Notes under the pieces: model-generated
Told to the model about the DNA's origin: nothing
The model's database searches: none
The model's input: only the letters and a program-made list of their open reading frames with translations
Translations under genes and position numbers: made by a program
Part shown: one piece after another, positions 35,052 through 45,718 of the stretch
Layout of the letters: each line of letters begins with the position of its first letter
Numbering within the stretch: the stretch's first letter is position 1
NCBI GenBank assembly: GCA_019565575.1
Contig: CP067379.1
Coordinates: 434,001-498,000 of the forward strand
Source of the DNA: Flavobacterium covae
GTDB taxonomy: Bacteria; Bacteroidota; Bacteroidia; Flavobacteriales; Flavobacteriaceae
Reading direction: 5' to 3'
DNA: 64,000 nt

Positions 35052-35084
35052 ATAAAAAGGCTGTCCAAAAGATTTAGGACAGCC
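35052..35084 (-). terminator. Terminator of the tRNA Leu/Gly operon, IS-end-like hairpin
   Basis: Read on the minus strand, GGCTGTCC and GGACAGCC pair perfectly around a 10-nt loop and are followed by TTTTTATT. It starts 6 bases after the last tRNA-Leu. The stem is identical to the left-end hairpin of the IS at 2293-2318. Confidence 0.8.
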
Positions 35085-35090
35085 TGTTTG

Positions 35091-35174
35091 TACTCAAGGC
35101 GGGACTTGAACCCGCACGAACTAATGTTCACTGGATTTTAAGTCCAGCGTGTCTACCAATTCCACCACTCGAGC
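35091..35174 (-). tRNA. tRNA-Leu (TAA), copy 1
   Basis: An 84-nt type II tRNA with a variable arm. The anticodon loop CTTAAAA gives UAA, the D arm has GGTGGAATTGGTAGACAC and the T arm GGTTCAAGTCC. The discriminator is A and CCA is not encoded. Confidence 0.96.
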
Positions 35175-35193
35175 GTTGTTATTGTAGTAACAG

Positions 35194-35266
35194 AGCGAAA
35201 AACGGGGTTCGAACCCGCGACCTCAACCTTGGCAAGGTTGCGCTCTACCAACTGAGCTATTTTCGC
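35194..35266 (-). tRNA. tRNA-Gly (GCC), copy 1
   Basis: A 73-nt tRNA with acceptor GCGAAAA pairing TTTTTCGC. The anticodon loop TTGCCAA gives GCC, the T arm has GGTTCGAACCC, and the discriminator is T. Confidence 0.96.
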
Positions 35267-35326
35267 AAATTTAATCAATATTACAAGTTACAAATTGTTT
35301 TTTTAAAAATACTTCTAAAAAATTAG

Positions 35327-35410
35327 TACTCAAGGCGGGACTTGAACCCGCACGAACTAATGTTCACTGGATTTTAAGTCCAGCGTGTCTACCAATTCCA
35401 CCACTCGAGC
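35327..35410 (-). tRNA. tRNA-Leu (TAA), copy 2
   Basis: An 84-nt copy that I read as identical to the tRNA-Leu at 35091. Confidence 0.96.
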
Positions 35411-35503
35411 GTATATTTTTTTAAAAAAAACTTATGTAACTATGAACGTATATAAAGTAATTAAATTACTTTTTTCCTTTTCTTATTTTGAAAGGATTTT
35501 TTG

Positions 35504-35587
35504 TACTCAAGGCGGGACTTGAACCCGCACGAACTAATGTTCACTGGATTTTAAGTCCAGCGTGTCTACCAATTCCACCACTCGAGC
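35504..35587 (-). tRNA. tRNA-Leu (TAA), copy 3
   Basis: A third identical 84-nt copy. With the next tRNA-Gly and a near-identical spacer (TTGTTATT.TAGTAACAG) it repeats the unit at 35091-35266. Confidence 0.96.
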
Positions 35588-35606
35588 ATTGTTATTCTAG
35601 TAACAG

Positions 35607-35679
35607 AGCGAAAAACGGGGTTCGAACCCGCGACCTCAACCTTGGCAAGGTTGCGCTCTACCAACTGAGCTATTTTCGC
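35607..35679 (-). tRNA. tRNA-Gly (GCC), copy 2
   Basis: Identical to the copy at 35194. It is the first tRNA of the operon, 42 bases after the -7 box. Confidence 0.96.
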
Positions 35680-35721
35680 ATTTAGCTTAAAGAACATTGC
35701 CTTACTTCCGTATTGCGAGTG

Positions 35722-35751
35722 CAAATATACAACAAGAATCAGTATTTGCAA
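35722..35751 (-). promoter_or_regulatory. Promoter of the tRNA Gly/Leu operon
   Basis: On the minus strand TTG (35749-35751) is followed after exactly 19 nt by TATATTTG (35722-35729), the same layout as the tRNA-Phe promoter at 9115-9144. Confidence 0.8.
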
Positions 35752-35818
35752 GCACTTGAATAAAAAAATCAAAATTTTTTTTTAAATATTTCAGATTCAA
35801 TTCTTTAAATTTCTAAAA

Positions 35819-38445
35819 CTATTTTTTTGTTAGCATACGCTTGATTTCATTTAGTTTCATTAAAGCTTCTACTGGAGTCAATGTATTAATATCTAAATTC
35901 TGAATTTCTTCTTTTATTTCTTGCAAGAAAGGATCATCTAAATTAAAAAAACTTAATTGCATTTCTTCTTCTTGATCACCTAAGTTTCCTTGTGATGTTT
36001 TGCCGTTTAAAACTTCCGAAGAATGATTTTTTTCTAATTTTTTTAGAATCTTACCAGCTCTTTGTATAACTGTTTGCGGCATTCCTGCCATTTTCGCCAC
36101 GTGAATACCAAAACTATGTGCACTTCCTCCTTTTTCTAATTTACGGATAAACAACACATTGTCTTTTAATTCTTTTACAGACACATTATAGTTTTGAATT
36201 CGAGTTAATGTTTCTGTCATCTCATTAAGTTCATGATAATGAGTAGCAAAAAGTGTTTTGGGTTGTGCTGGATTTTCATGCAAAAACTCTGCAATAGCCC
36301 ATGCAATAGATACACCGTCATACGTACTCGTTCCCCTCCCTATTTCATCTAACAAGACTAAACTTCTATTGGATATATTATTTAGGATTGATGCGGTTTC
36401 ATTCATTTCTACCATAAAGGTTGATTCTCCCATAGATATATTATCACTAGCTCCCACACGCGTAAATATCTTATCAACCACCCCCATCGTTACAGCTTCC
36501 AGCAGGCACAAAACTTCCCATTTGTGCCAATAAAACAATAAGTGCCGTTTGTCTTAGTATAGCTGATTTACCTGACATATTAGGCCCTGTAATCATGACC
36601 ACTTGTTGGAAATCTCGATCAAGATACACATCATTGGCTATATATGGCACTCCTATAGGCAATTGTTTTTCAATAACTGGATGGCGTCCGTTTTTTATAT
36701 CTAATACATACGTATCGTTAATTTCTGGGCACACATAATTATTATCAATTGCTTGTTGTGCAAACGAAGTCAAACAATCTAACTGAGCAATGAGGTTAGC
36801 ATTATGTTGAACAGGCTTAATATAGGTTGCAACCCAAGCTACTAACTGTTCAAACAGAGACATTTCTAATTGATGAATTTTTTTCTTCGGCTCCTAATAT
36901 TTTTGATTCGTATTCTTTTAATTCCTCTGTTATATAGCGTTCTGCATTTACCAATGTTTGTTTACGAATCCACTCTGAAGGCACTTTATCTTTATGTGTA
37001 TTCCGAACTTCTATATAATACCCAAAAACATTATTAAAAGAAATTTTTAAAGATGGGATACCCGTTTTTTCAGATTCTCTTTTTTCTATTGCCTCCAAAA
37101 ACTCTTTTCCTGAATTTGAAATATTTCGTAATTCATCTAATTCCTCATTTACTCCTGACGCAATAGCATTTCCTTTATTAATTGCTACTGGTGCGTCTGG
37201 ATTTAATGTATTAGTAATTTTTTCCCTCAACAATTCACAAGCGTGCAAACTATCTCCTATTACTTTTACTGCTTCCTGAGTACTTTTTAAAGCAAGAGTC
37301 TTAACTGGTTCGATAGCATCTAAAGAATTTTTTAAATACACTAATTCTCTTGGTGAAACTCTTCCAGCTGCCACTTTAGATATCAAACGTTCTAGATCTG
37401 ATATCTGCTTAATCTGTTGTTGAACTTGATATAATATTTCTTGATTATCTTTAAAATAGCCAACTACTTCATGGCGTCCTTTAATCTTATTTATATCTTT
37501 TAGCGGAAGAGCTAACCATCGTTTTAACAAACGTCCTCCCATAGGAGAAAGAGTACGATCTATTACATCTAACAAGGTAACAGCGTTAGGATTATAACTA
37601 TGGTACAACTCTAAATTACGAATAGTAAAACGATCCATCCAAACGTAAGCATCTTCTGCAATGCGGTGAATAGAGGTTATATGTTGAATTTTATTATGTT
37701 GGGTTTCGGATAAATAATACAAAATAGCCCCTGAAGCAATAACGCCATGCTCTAACTCTTCTATTCCAAAGCCTTTTAGTGAATTAGTTTGAAAATGATT
37801 AATCAAACTTTCAGTTGCATAGTCTTGTTTGTACACCCAATCTTCAAGATAAAAAGTGTGAAAATTTTCGCCAAAAATCTCCACAAACTCTTTTTTATTA
37901 TGTTTAGGAACTAAAATTTCACTTGGATTAAAATTTTGCAATAATTTATCTACATAATCTGCATTGCCTTCAGAAGTTAAAAACTCCCCTGTTGATACAT
38001 CTAAAAAAGCCACACCTAATTGTTTCTTTCCAAAATAAACAGAAGCCAAAAAGTTATTGGATTTAGACATCAATACTTCGTCATTCATAGAAACACCAGG
38101 GGTTACTAACTCCGTTACTCCTCGTTTTACAATAGTCTTGGTCATTTTAGGATCTTCTAACTGATCACAAATAGCTACACGCAAACCTGCCTTTACCAAT
38201 TTTGGCAAATACGTATTTAAGGAGTGATGTGGAAACCCCGCCAAGGCTGTTTCACTTTCTGTTCCGTTGCCTCTTTTTGTTAAAGTGATCCCTAAAATAC
38301 GAGCTGTACGAACAGCATCATCTCCAAAGGTTTCGTAAAAATCGCCCACTCTAAATAACAAACAAGCATCTGGATACTTGGCCTTGATCTCGTTATACTG
38401 TTTCATTAGAGGAGTTTCCTTAGGTGTTTTAGCTTTTACTGACAA
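35819..38445 (-). CDS. mutS: DNA mismatch repair ATPase MutS (frameshifted)
   Basis: MutS recognises mismatches and recruits MutL. The N-terminal mismatch-binding motif is [16 protein letters not shown] (F-x-E). The ATPase domain has Walker [15 protein letters not shown], then [18 protein letters not shown] and [16 protein letters not shown] motifs and FATHYHEL. Restored length is about 875 residues. Two breaks: near 36883 (A7 for A6; restored [15 protein letters not shown]) and near 36498, where ACAGCTTCAGCAGG gained a C (restored [15 protein letters not shown]). If the breaks were real, the strain would be a mismatch-repair mutator, which could itself cause homopolymer slippage; see findings. 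Confidence 0.95.
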
Positions 38446-38545
38446 AACGTTAAATTTTTTGATTAATCGCGACGAATTTACTTATTTTGGCGTAATATTT
38501 GATCAAATATTTTTACATTTGTGTATAACTAATTACAAGTCAATT

Positions 38546-39064
38546 ATGAAAAAGGCAATACTAGCAGTAGCAACAATAGTATTTTTAGGAAATTTATCAG
38601 CTACTGCTCAAGAAAAAGCAAAAAAAGCAGCTTCAAAAGCGAAAATGGAGGTAGCTAAAAAAGTAGAAGAAACAAAATTTGAAATTACGAAAGTATCAGG
38701 CCCTGGGATGTATGTAGAAAAAGAAACTATAGACTATGGTACAATTGAACAAGGTGCTGAAGGAAAAAGAGAATTTGTTATTGTAAATAACGGTAACGAA
38801 CCGTTAGTTATTTCAAACGCTCAAGGTTCTTGTGGTTGTACTGTTCCTTCTTTCCCTAAAGAACCAATTGCTCCTGGAGCAAAAGCTGTAATTGGCGTTA
38901 AATATGACACAAACCGAGTAGGAGCTATTAACAAATCTGTAACAGTTACTACAAACATGAAAGATAATCCTACAAAAGTATTACACATCACAGGTAATGT
39001 TGTAGCTAAACCAACACCAACTAGTCCTTTAGATGCTAAACCAACAGGTCCAACTGCACAGTAG
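38546..39064 (+). CDS. DUF1573 domain secreted protein
   Basis: A signal peptide (KKAILAVATIVFLGNLSATA) is followed by a Lys/Ala-rich helix. Then comes a DUF1573 Ig-like domain (YGTIEQGAEGKREFVIVNNG, SNAQGSCGCTVPSFP with the characteristic CGC, and GAKAVIGVKYDT). A Pro/Thr-rich tail ends the 172-residue protein. An upstream in-frame ATG at 38378 would overlap mutS and spoil the signal peptide, so 38546 is chosen. A periplasmic or surface role is likely; the precise function is unknown. It is divergent from mutS. Confidence 0.85.
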   Translation: MKKAILAVATIVFLGNLSATAQEKAKKAASKAKMEVAKKVEETKFEITKVSGPGMYVEKETIDYGTIEQGAEGKREFVIVNNGNEPLVISNAQGSCGCTVPSFPKEPIAPGAKAVIGVKYDTNRVGAINKSVTVTTNMKDNPTKVLHITGNVVAKPTPTSPLDAKPTGPTAQ

Positions 39065-39084
39065 TTAAACTTTAAAAAGACATC

Positions 39085-39112
39085 AAAAAGCTCTCATTGG
39101 AGGGCTTTTTTA
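39085..39112 (+). terminator. Terminator after the DUF1573 gene
   Basis: AAAAGCTCTC pairs with GAGGGCTTTT (one G-T wobble) around ATTG, followed by TTTTA, 21 bases past the stop. Confidence 0.75.
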
Positions 39113-39246
39113 TTTCATTTCAGTTCTATTTTTACTAGAATAGTAATTCACAAGATACCTACATCAAACAGATAATACTAAGATTATTTCCTGTCTATTC
39201 AAAAACAGAATCATCATTATTATCGAAAGAAATGTAAATTTGCCAA

Positions 39247-39780
39247 ATGAGAAAAATTGAAAATAGCGAATTAGAACGCAAAACAGTAGAGCAATTTAAA
39301 AAAGCTCAAAAAACACCTCTTATTATTATATTAGACGACATACGAAGCCTTCATAACATTGGTTCTGTGTTCAGAACAAGTGATGCTTTTTTAATTGAAA
39401 AGATCTATTTATGTGGAATTACCGCCACGCCTCCTAACAAAGAAATTCACAAAACAGCTTTAGGAGCAACCGAAACGGTTTTTTGGGAATACCACAAAGA
39501 TGTGTTAGAGCTTATTGAAAATCTTAAAAAGGAAGAAGTTGAAGTGTATGCTATTGAACAAGTTGAAAATGCTATATTCCTTGATCAATTTAGACCGAAA
39601 CCTACTAAAAAATATGCTTTAGTTTTTGGAAATGAAGTTTTTGGAGTAAACCAAGAAGCTATAAAACTTTGCGATGGAGCGATTGAAATACCTCAACTGG
39701 GAACTAAACATTCTTTAAATATTTCTGTAAGTACTGGTATTGTTATTTGGGATTTATTTTGCAAATTGAACGAAAAATAA
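39247..39780 (+). CDS. SpoU/TrmH-family RNA 2'-O-methyltransferase
   Basis: A SPOUT-fold methylase that adds a 2'-O-methyl to tRNA or rRNA using S-adenosylmethionine. Motif 1 is ILDDIRSLHNIGSVFRTSDA, motif 2 YALVFGNEVFGVNQEA, and motif 3 IEIPQLGTKHSLNISVSTGI, forming the trefoil knot with catalytic Arg in FRTSD. It is intact at 177 residues with no extra RNA-binding domain, so it resembles TrmH or TrmL-type short members; the target is not determined. A TAAATTTG box lies only 7 bases before the ATG, suggesting a very short leader. Confidence 0.88.
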   Translation: MRKIENSELERKTVEQFKKAQKTPLIIILDDIRSLHNIGSVFRTSDAFLIEKIYLCGITATPPNKEIHKTALGATETVFWEYHKDVLELIENLKKEEVEVYAIEQVENAIFLDQFRPKPTKKYALVFGNEVFGVNQEAIKLCDGAIEIPQLGTKHSLNISVSTGIVIWDLFCKLNEK

Positions 39781-39783
39781 AAC

Positions 39784-39922
39784 AGAGGCTGTCCGAAAAG
39801 ATCTCAATCTTATCATTTCAACCAAAGAGGAAATCAAACGAAGAACAACGAAACCTTTAGATTTATTATTTGATCGAAGTGACAAACCAGACGTTGAGTT
39901 TAAACTTTTCAGACACCCTCTC
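39784..39922. repeat. Hairpin repeat between convergent genes
   Basis: AGAGGCTGTCCGAAAAG at the left pairs with CTTTTCAGACACCCTCT at the right. The interior has ATTTCAACCAAAGAGGAAATC, a diverged relative of the repeat cores at 20.0 and 26.4 kb. It fills the gap between the methylase and folK genes. Confidence 0.7.
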
Positions 39923-39933
39923 GTCATTTTTTT

Positions 39934-41069
39934 TTAACAATTTAATTTTTCTTGTATTTTTTGTAAGATGATTACATAATCTTCTTGTCTTTTTACAAAA
40001 TCTAAATCAGAAACATCTATTACTAGCATATTTAAGCCTAATTGTGTTTTAATATAATCTAAATAGCCTTTATTAATCTTATCTAGATATTCTGCTGGTA
40101 TTTCTTGTTCATAACTACGCCCTCTCTTTTTTATATTTTTAAGTAATCTATCCGTATTCTGATATAGATATACATATAAATCAGGTTTAGGCATTTCTTT
40201 ATAAATAATATCAAATAGGGTTTTATAAAGACGAAACTCATCACCTTGCAAAGTAACTTTTGCAAAAATCAAGGATTTAAAAATATGATAATCTGCTACT
40301 ACGAAATCTGCAAAGAGATCAAATTGTGACAAATCGTCAGCTAATTGTTGATAGCGATCAGCCAAAAAAGACATTTCTAAAGGAAAAGCATAACGTCCTT
40401 GATCTTTATAAAATTTTGGCAAAAAGGATTATCTGCAAAACGTTCTAAAACTAATTTTGCATTAAAATCAGCTGCTATTTTAGAAGCTAAAGTAGTTTTT
40501 CCCGCCCCAATATTCCCTTCTATGGCTATATAATTTAATTTATCTACATCAAACTGTTTAATAGGAGCCGTAAGTTCCGTAACCACTTCACAGGAACTCA
40601 TATCAGGACAGTCCAACAATAAACGATCTACATTTTTAGACAAAATAGGATGTACCCACTCTACTCCAAGATCCTTCATGGGATATAATACAAAACGCCT
40701 GTTTTGCATGTGAGGATGCGGAATTATTAAATTTTCTGTATTTAATATTTGGTCATCAAATGCTACAATATCAATATCAATAATACGGGGTTCGTATCCT
40801 ACTTCTTTCTTCTTTTGACGCCCCATTTCTTTTTCAATACTTGTTATTTTTCTTAAAACTTGTTCAGGAGTAAAAGAAGTATGAATAAGTATTGCACAAT
40901 TATAAAAAGCATCGCTCTCAAAACCCCAAGCAGGTGTTTCATACAACTTTGACACCTGTAAAACCAATCCAATTTTACTATGAATCAACTGTATACAAGC
41001 CGTTATATGACCAAGCTTATCTCCTTGATTGCTTCCTAAAGATAATATTACTTTTTTTTGTATTCCCAT
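39934..41069 (-). CDS. folK: FolK-deoxynucleoside kinase fusion protein (frameshifted)
   Basis: The N-terminal ~160 residues are HPPK (FolK), which transfers diphosphate to hydroxymethyl-dihydropterin in folate synthesis: ILSLGSNQGDK, EVGYEPRIIDIDIVAFDD and IIPHPHMQNRRFVLYPM. The C-terminal ~205 residues are a deoxynucleoside kinase with P-loop IAIEGNIGAGKTTLASK, the ERFADNPF segment and a KKRGRSYEQEIPAEYLD lid. One T is missing near 40424; restoring it gives ADNPFLPKFYKDQGRYAF. Restored length is about 378 residues. This fusion is a recurrent flavobacterial architecture. The start is ATG 41069 (MGIQKKV), not the TTG at 41078. Confidence 0.93.
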
Positions 41070-41107
41070 GCTTGGCAAAGTAACTAAAAAGTTTTGGAGA
41101 ATAGAAG

Positions 41108-41115
41108 TATATTTG
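41108..41115 (+). promoter_or_regulatory. Candidate -7 box upstream of sppA
   Basis: TATATTTG followed by CATC matches the Bacteroidota -7 element. No TTG at the right spacing is present, and the leader to the ATG would be about 70 nt. Confidence 0.4.
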
Positions 41116-41189
41116 CATCTGTGTTAATAACTTATTTTTTCGTGTAACTTTTTTAATATTTTAAACACTAATCTGTAAAAAACAAAACA

Positions 41190-42959
41190 ATGAATTTTTT
41201 AAAGAATGTATTAGCAAGCATAATTGGGCTTTTTATATTTTGCATTATCTGCTTTTTTGGCATTATTATACTAAGTACATTAGTTGCTAGTGGAAAGGAA
41301 AAAGTTGAAATTCAAGATAATTCTGTACTGGTATTAAACTTAGAAAAAATAACAGAAGATTACGCTGGAAAATTCAATTATGAAGATATGCCCTTTTTAA
41401 ATGAAAAAGGAAAAGGAGAAGGTCTTATAGACATATTAAAAGCAATTAAAGAAGCTAAAAACGATAGTAGAATAAGAGGTATTTCTATTTTAAACAACAC
41501 TCTTCATTTAGGTACTGCTCAAACCAAAGCTCTTAGAGACGAGATAGAAAATTTCAGAAAATCAGGAAAGTTTGTTTTAGCGTACGGAAATAGCTATTCA
41601 CAAAAAGAATATTACCTAAACTCTGTTGCCAGTACAGTTTATTTAAATCCTGTTGGAGAATTAGAATTTAAAGGATTATCAAGTGAAGTAATGTACTTCA
41701 AAGATTTTCAGGATAAAACAGGAATGAAAATGGAAATTATTCGACACGGAAAATACAAAAGTGCAGTTGAACCTTTTCTAACGAATACTATGAGTCCTGA
41801 AAATCGAGAACAAATTAGTGGTTTTTTAAATTCTATTTGGAATGCTATTACCGAAGATATCTCGAAATCAAGAAACATATCTGTAACGGACTTAAATTTA
41901 ATAGCTACTGATTTATTGGCCCGTACTCCTGAGTTGGCAAAAAATAATAAGTTGATAGACATCATAGCCTATGAAGACGTATATCATCAGGACATCAAAA
42001 AAAGATTAAAAGTAGCTGAAAGTGAAGATTATAATACTGTAAATATTCTTGATTACTCAAAAGAACTAGCTAACAATGAAGAATTTAGTTTAGGTGAAAA
42101 AATTGCGATTATTTATGCACAGGGCGAAATAGGCTCAGGAGAAGGGGATCTAAATACCGTAGGAGAAGGTTCTATGAAAAGATCTTTAAAAGAAGCTCGT
42201 GAAGATCAAGATATAAAGGCTATTGTTCTACGAATTAACAGCCCTGGAGGAAGTGCTTTAACATCTGACCTAATATGGAGAGAAATAGAATTAACTAAAA
42301 AGGTAAAACCAGTCGTTGTTTCTATGGGTAATCTAGCCGCATCTGGTGGTTATTATATTGCTTGTAATGCTCATAAAATTTTTGCGGAAGCAAGTACAAT
42401 AACAGGTTCTATTGGAGTTTTTGGGATGTTGCCTAATTTATCTGAAATCAGCAAACGATATGGAATTAATACAGAAACAGTAGAAACTCATAAAAACGCA
42501 TCTGGATATAGTGTTTTTGAACCAATAGACACTGATTTTAGAAACTTTACACAAGAGGGCGTAGAAACCATCTATAAAACATTTGTAAACCGGGTAGCTA
42601 AAGGTCGCAAAATGACTTTTGAACAAGTAGATGCCATAGCACAAGGTCGCGTTTGGAGTGGCACAGACGCACTCAAAATTGGATTAGTAGACAAAATTGG
42701 AGGCTTAGATGATGCTATAACCTACGCAGCTACTCTTTCAAAAACAAAAAAATACAGCACTATTTCATATCCTGAATTTGAAAAAAATTTCCTTGATGAA
42801 TTAGAAAAAAGTGGCTTTATGAGTTTCTTTAAAACACGTGAAAATCTGCTAAAGGAACAAGTTGGTGAAGAAGGTTTAGAAATGATTAATCAGATAAAAC
42901 GAATGAATAATCGAAGAGGAATACAATTAATACTTCCTTATGAATTAAAAATAAATTAG
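41190..42959 (+). CDS. sppA: Signal peptide peptidase SppA, 67K type
   Basis: An inner-membrane protease that degrades cleaved signal peptides. One N-terminal transmembrane helix (IIGLFIFCIICFFGIIILST) precedes two tandem S49 domains. The catalytic Lys is in RHGKYKSAVEPF in the first domain. The Ser nucleophile is in NLAASGGYYIACNAHKIFAE in the second, after INSPGGSALTSDLIW. The gene is intact at 589 residues, as expected for the long form. A terminator follows at once. Confidence 0.95.
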   Translation: MNFLKNVLASIIGLFIFCIICFFGIIILSTLVASGKEKVEIQDNSVLVLNLEKITEDYAGKFNYEDMPFLNEKGKGEGLIDILKAIKEAKNDSRIRGISILNNTLHLGTAQTKALRDEIENFRKSGKFVLAYGNSYSQKEYYLNSVASTVYLNPVGELEFKGLSSEVMYFKDFQDKTGMKMEIIRHGKYKSAVEPFLTNTMSPENREQISGFLNSIWNAITEDISKSRNISVTDLNLIATDLLARTPELAKNNKLIDIIAYEDVYHQDIKKRLKVAESEDYNTVNILDYSKELANNEEFSLGEKIAIIYAQGEIGSGEGDLNTVGEGSMKRSLKEAREDQDIKAIVLRINSPGGSALTSDLIWREIELTKKVKPVVVSMGNLAASGGYYIACNAHKIFAEASTITGSIGVFGMLPNLSEISKRYGINTETVETHKNASGYSVFEPIDTDFRNFTQEGVETIYKTFVNRVAKGRKMTFEQVDAIAQGRVWSGTDALKIGLVDKIGGLDDAITYAATLSKTKKYSTISYPEFEKNFLDELEKSGFMSFFKTRENLLKEQVGEEGLEMINQIKRMNNRRGIQLILPYELKIN

Positions 42960-42970
42960 CCTCTAACACA

Positions 42971-43003
42971 AAAATCCGTTTTCATATTAAAGCGGATTTT
43001 TTT
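42971..43003 (+). terminator. Terminator after sppA
   Basis: AAAATCCG pairs with CGGATTTT around a 14-nt loop and runs into further T residues, beginning 12 bases past the stop. Confidence 0.8.
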
Positions 43004-43063
43004 ATGTATTTTTGTAAATAAACTAAAAAGTTTTACAACATACAATTTCAAAAAGATTACAAA

Positions 43064-45693
43064 ATGAAAAAGAAAATTTTTATAGGTATTGGAGCCTCTC
43101 TCTTTATTATAATTGGCGTCTTAGCCTCCATTCCTTTATTTTTTAAGGATACAATAAAAGCTAAAATTCAGGAAACCATTAATGAAAATCTAAATGCTAA
43201 AGTTGCATTTGCCGATGCTGATATAAGCTTGTTCAAAAGTTTCCCAAAAGCTACCATTTCCTTAGAAAAATTCACAATCATTAATCATGCTCCTTTTGAA
43301 GGCGATACACTTGTTGCTTTTGATGAATTAAATCTAAAAATGTCCGTAACTGAACTTTGGAAAGACAAAAAAGAACCTATGTCGTTAGAGGCAATCAGTA
43401 TTAAAAACGGTTTAGCCAACATCCTTTTCAATAAAGAAGGAAAAGGAAATTTTGATATTGCAAAAAAACGAACGAACCTACTTCTTCTAATGAAAAGAGC
43501 GAACCTTTTTCAATGAACATACAAAATTATGCTGTTGAAAATTTTCGTTTCAAATTCTATGACGAGCGTTCTAAAATTAAAATGGTTTTAGATAGTATAC
43601 AACATAGTGGAAAAGGTGACTTTGGCTCTCAAAAATTAGATTTACAAACTCAATCTGTTGCTAAAGTATCTCTTGATATGGATAAAATGAACTATATGAA
43701 AAATGTAGTTATAACATTAGATGCCGTATTAGGAATAGATCTATCTGCTAATAAGTATACATTTAAAGAAAATAAGGCAAAAATTAACGAACTCCCTCTT
43801 GAGTTCAATGGTTTTATACAAATGCTACAAGGAGAACAACTTTATGATTTAACCTTCAAAACCCCTACTTCTTCTTTTAAAAACTTCTTGGGTCTTGTAC
43901 CTGCACAATATGCAGGCAATCTAGAAACAGTGAAAACTTCGGGTGATTTTACGATAAATGGAAAAGTAAAAGGAAAACTCAAAGAAAATATAATTCCTAC
44001 ATTTAATATTGCAATAGCATCTAACAATGCCTCTTTTCAGTATCCCCAACTTCCAAAATCAGTCCGAAATATTGTAATTGACACTAAAATAATTAACGAT
44101 AGCGGTGCTTTAAGCGATACCTATGTAAATCTAGACCAATTATCTTTTCAAATAGATCAAGATATTTTTAACGCAAAAGCATCTATCAAAAATGTAGCTA
44201 CAAACCCAAATGTTAACGCAGCTCTAAAAGGAACTATTAATCTAGGTAATTTCACAAAAGCGTACCCTATAAAAATAGACAAACCACTTTCTGGAATTCT
44301 AAAAGCAGATATAACAACAGAATTTAATATGCAGGCTGTTGAAAAGAACGAGTATGAAAAAATTAAAAATGCAGGCACTTTACATTTAACTGGATTTAAC
44401 TATACTGGTCCTGAAATGGCTAAACCTGTTCAAATAAAACTAGCTCAAGTTAGTTTTAATAATAGTCAGATTAAACTGAATCAATTAGACATGAAAACAG
44501 GGAGTTCAGACTTAAAAATAAATGGTGTATTAGAAAATTTCTATGGCTTTTTCTTCAGAAAACAAACCTTAAAAGGTAATTTTAATATGGGGTCAACTCA
44601 ATTATATGTAGCCGATTTTATGGCTCCTGCTCCAGTAAATTCAACAAACAAACCTAATTCAAGCACATCCAACAGCGAAGAAAATACTTCTTCCGTTAAA
44701 AAAGGAAAAAAAGAAGCGGTTAAAATACCTGCTTTTCTTGATTGTACAATTAGCGCAAAAGCAAACACAGTTGTATATGATAATTTAGCACTTAAAAATG
44801 TATCAGGTAAAATGATGATTAAAAATGAAACTGTTTCCTTACAAAACGTAAAAACAGACATTTTTAACGGCACTATTGGTTTTAATGGGCTTGTATCTAC
44901 AAAAGGCAATACTCCAACGTTTAATATGAATTTAAATCTCGACAAGGTGGATATTACCCAATCTTTTACTCAATTAAATCTACTAAAAAATATCGCACCT
45001 ATAGCAGGAGCTATCACTGGAAAACTTAATTCTACTATTAAGTTAAATGGTAATTTAGATGCTGTTGAATTAACTCCAGACATTAAGACTTTAACAGGTG
45101 ACTTATTAGGACAATTACTTTCTGCTTCAATAAATGCTAATAATTCGCAAATGCTTAGTGCATTAGGATCTCAACTAAAATTCTTAGACATCAAAAAAAT
45201 CAATTTAAATGATATTAAAGCCAATTTAGCATTTGATAAAGGACGTGTAATTGTTAAACCATTTAAAATAAAATATCAAGACATCGTAGCTGAAGTAGGT
45301 GGTACACATGGTTTTGATCAAAACATGAATTACAATATCAAATTAGATGTACCAGCCAAATATTTAGGAGGTGATGTAAATAAATTATTAGCGAAACTGA
45401 GTCCTAACGAAGCATCAAAAATTGAAAGTGTTCCTATTAACGCGTTGATGACAGGTAATTTTAAATCACCAAAAGTGACCACAGACCTAAAACAGGCAAG
45501 CTCTAACTTAGCCTTACAAATTGCTAAATCACAAAAAGACAAATATCTTAATCAGGGAGTTGACGCTCTTAGCAATATTCTAGGAGGAAATAAAAAAGGA
45601 AAAGACTCTACGTCTACAAAAGACCCTAAAAAAGAAGCTATTAAAAACACTGCTAATCAAGTCCTTGAAGGTCTTTTTGGCAGAAGAAAATAA
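43064..45693 (+). CDS. AsmA-like protein, second paralogue (frameshifted)
   Basis: MKKKIFIGIGASLFIIIGVLAS is a single transmembrane anchor. It is followed by the AsmA N-terminal pattern (IQETINENLNAKVAFADADI, LFKSFPKATISLEKFTI) and long repetitive beta strands. The C-terminal AsmA-like domain includes KTDIFNGTIGFNGLVSTKG and IAPIAGAITGKLNSTIKLNG, then a Lys-rich end. Restored length is about 877 residues. One A is missing near 43473 (A7 for A8); restoring it reads AKKTNEPTSSNEKSEPFSMN. Like its paralogue at 11216-13924 it probably bridges the periplasm in lipid transport; that is inference from the family. Confidence 0.87.
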
Positions 45694-45718
45694 CTAATTA
45701 TTAAAAGCAAAAAACTAT

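Noticed and set aside
38378..38545. Longer N-terminus for the DUF1573 protein
   Set aside because: It would overlap mutS, lacks coding character and would hide a clean signal peptide starting at 38546.
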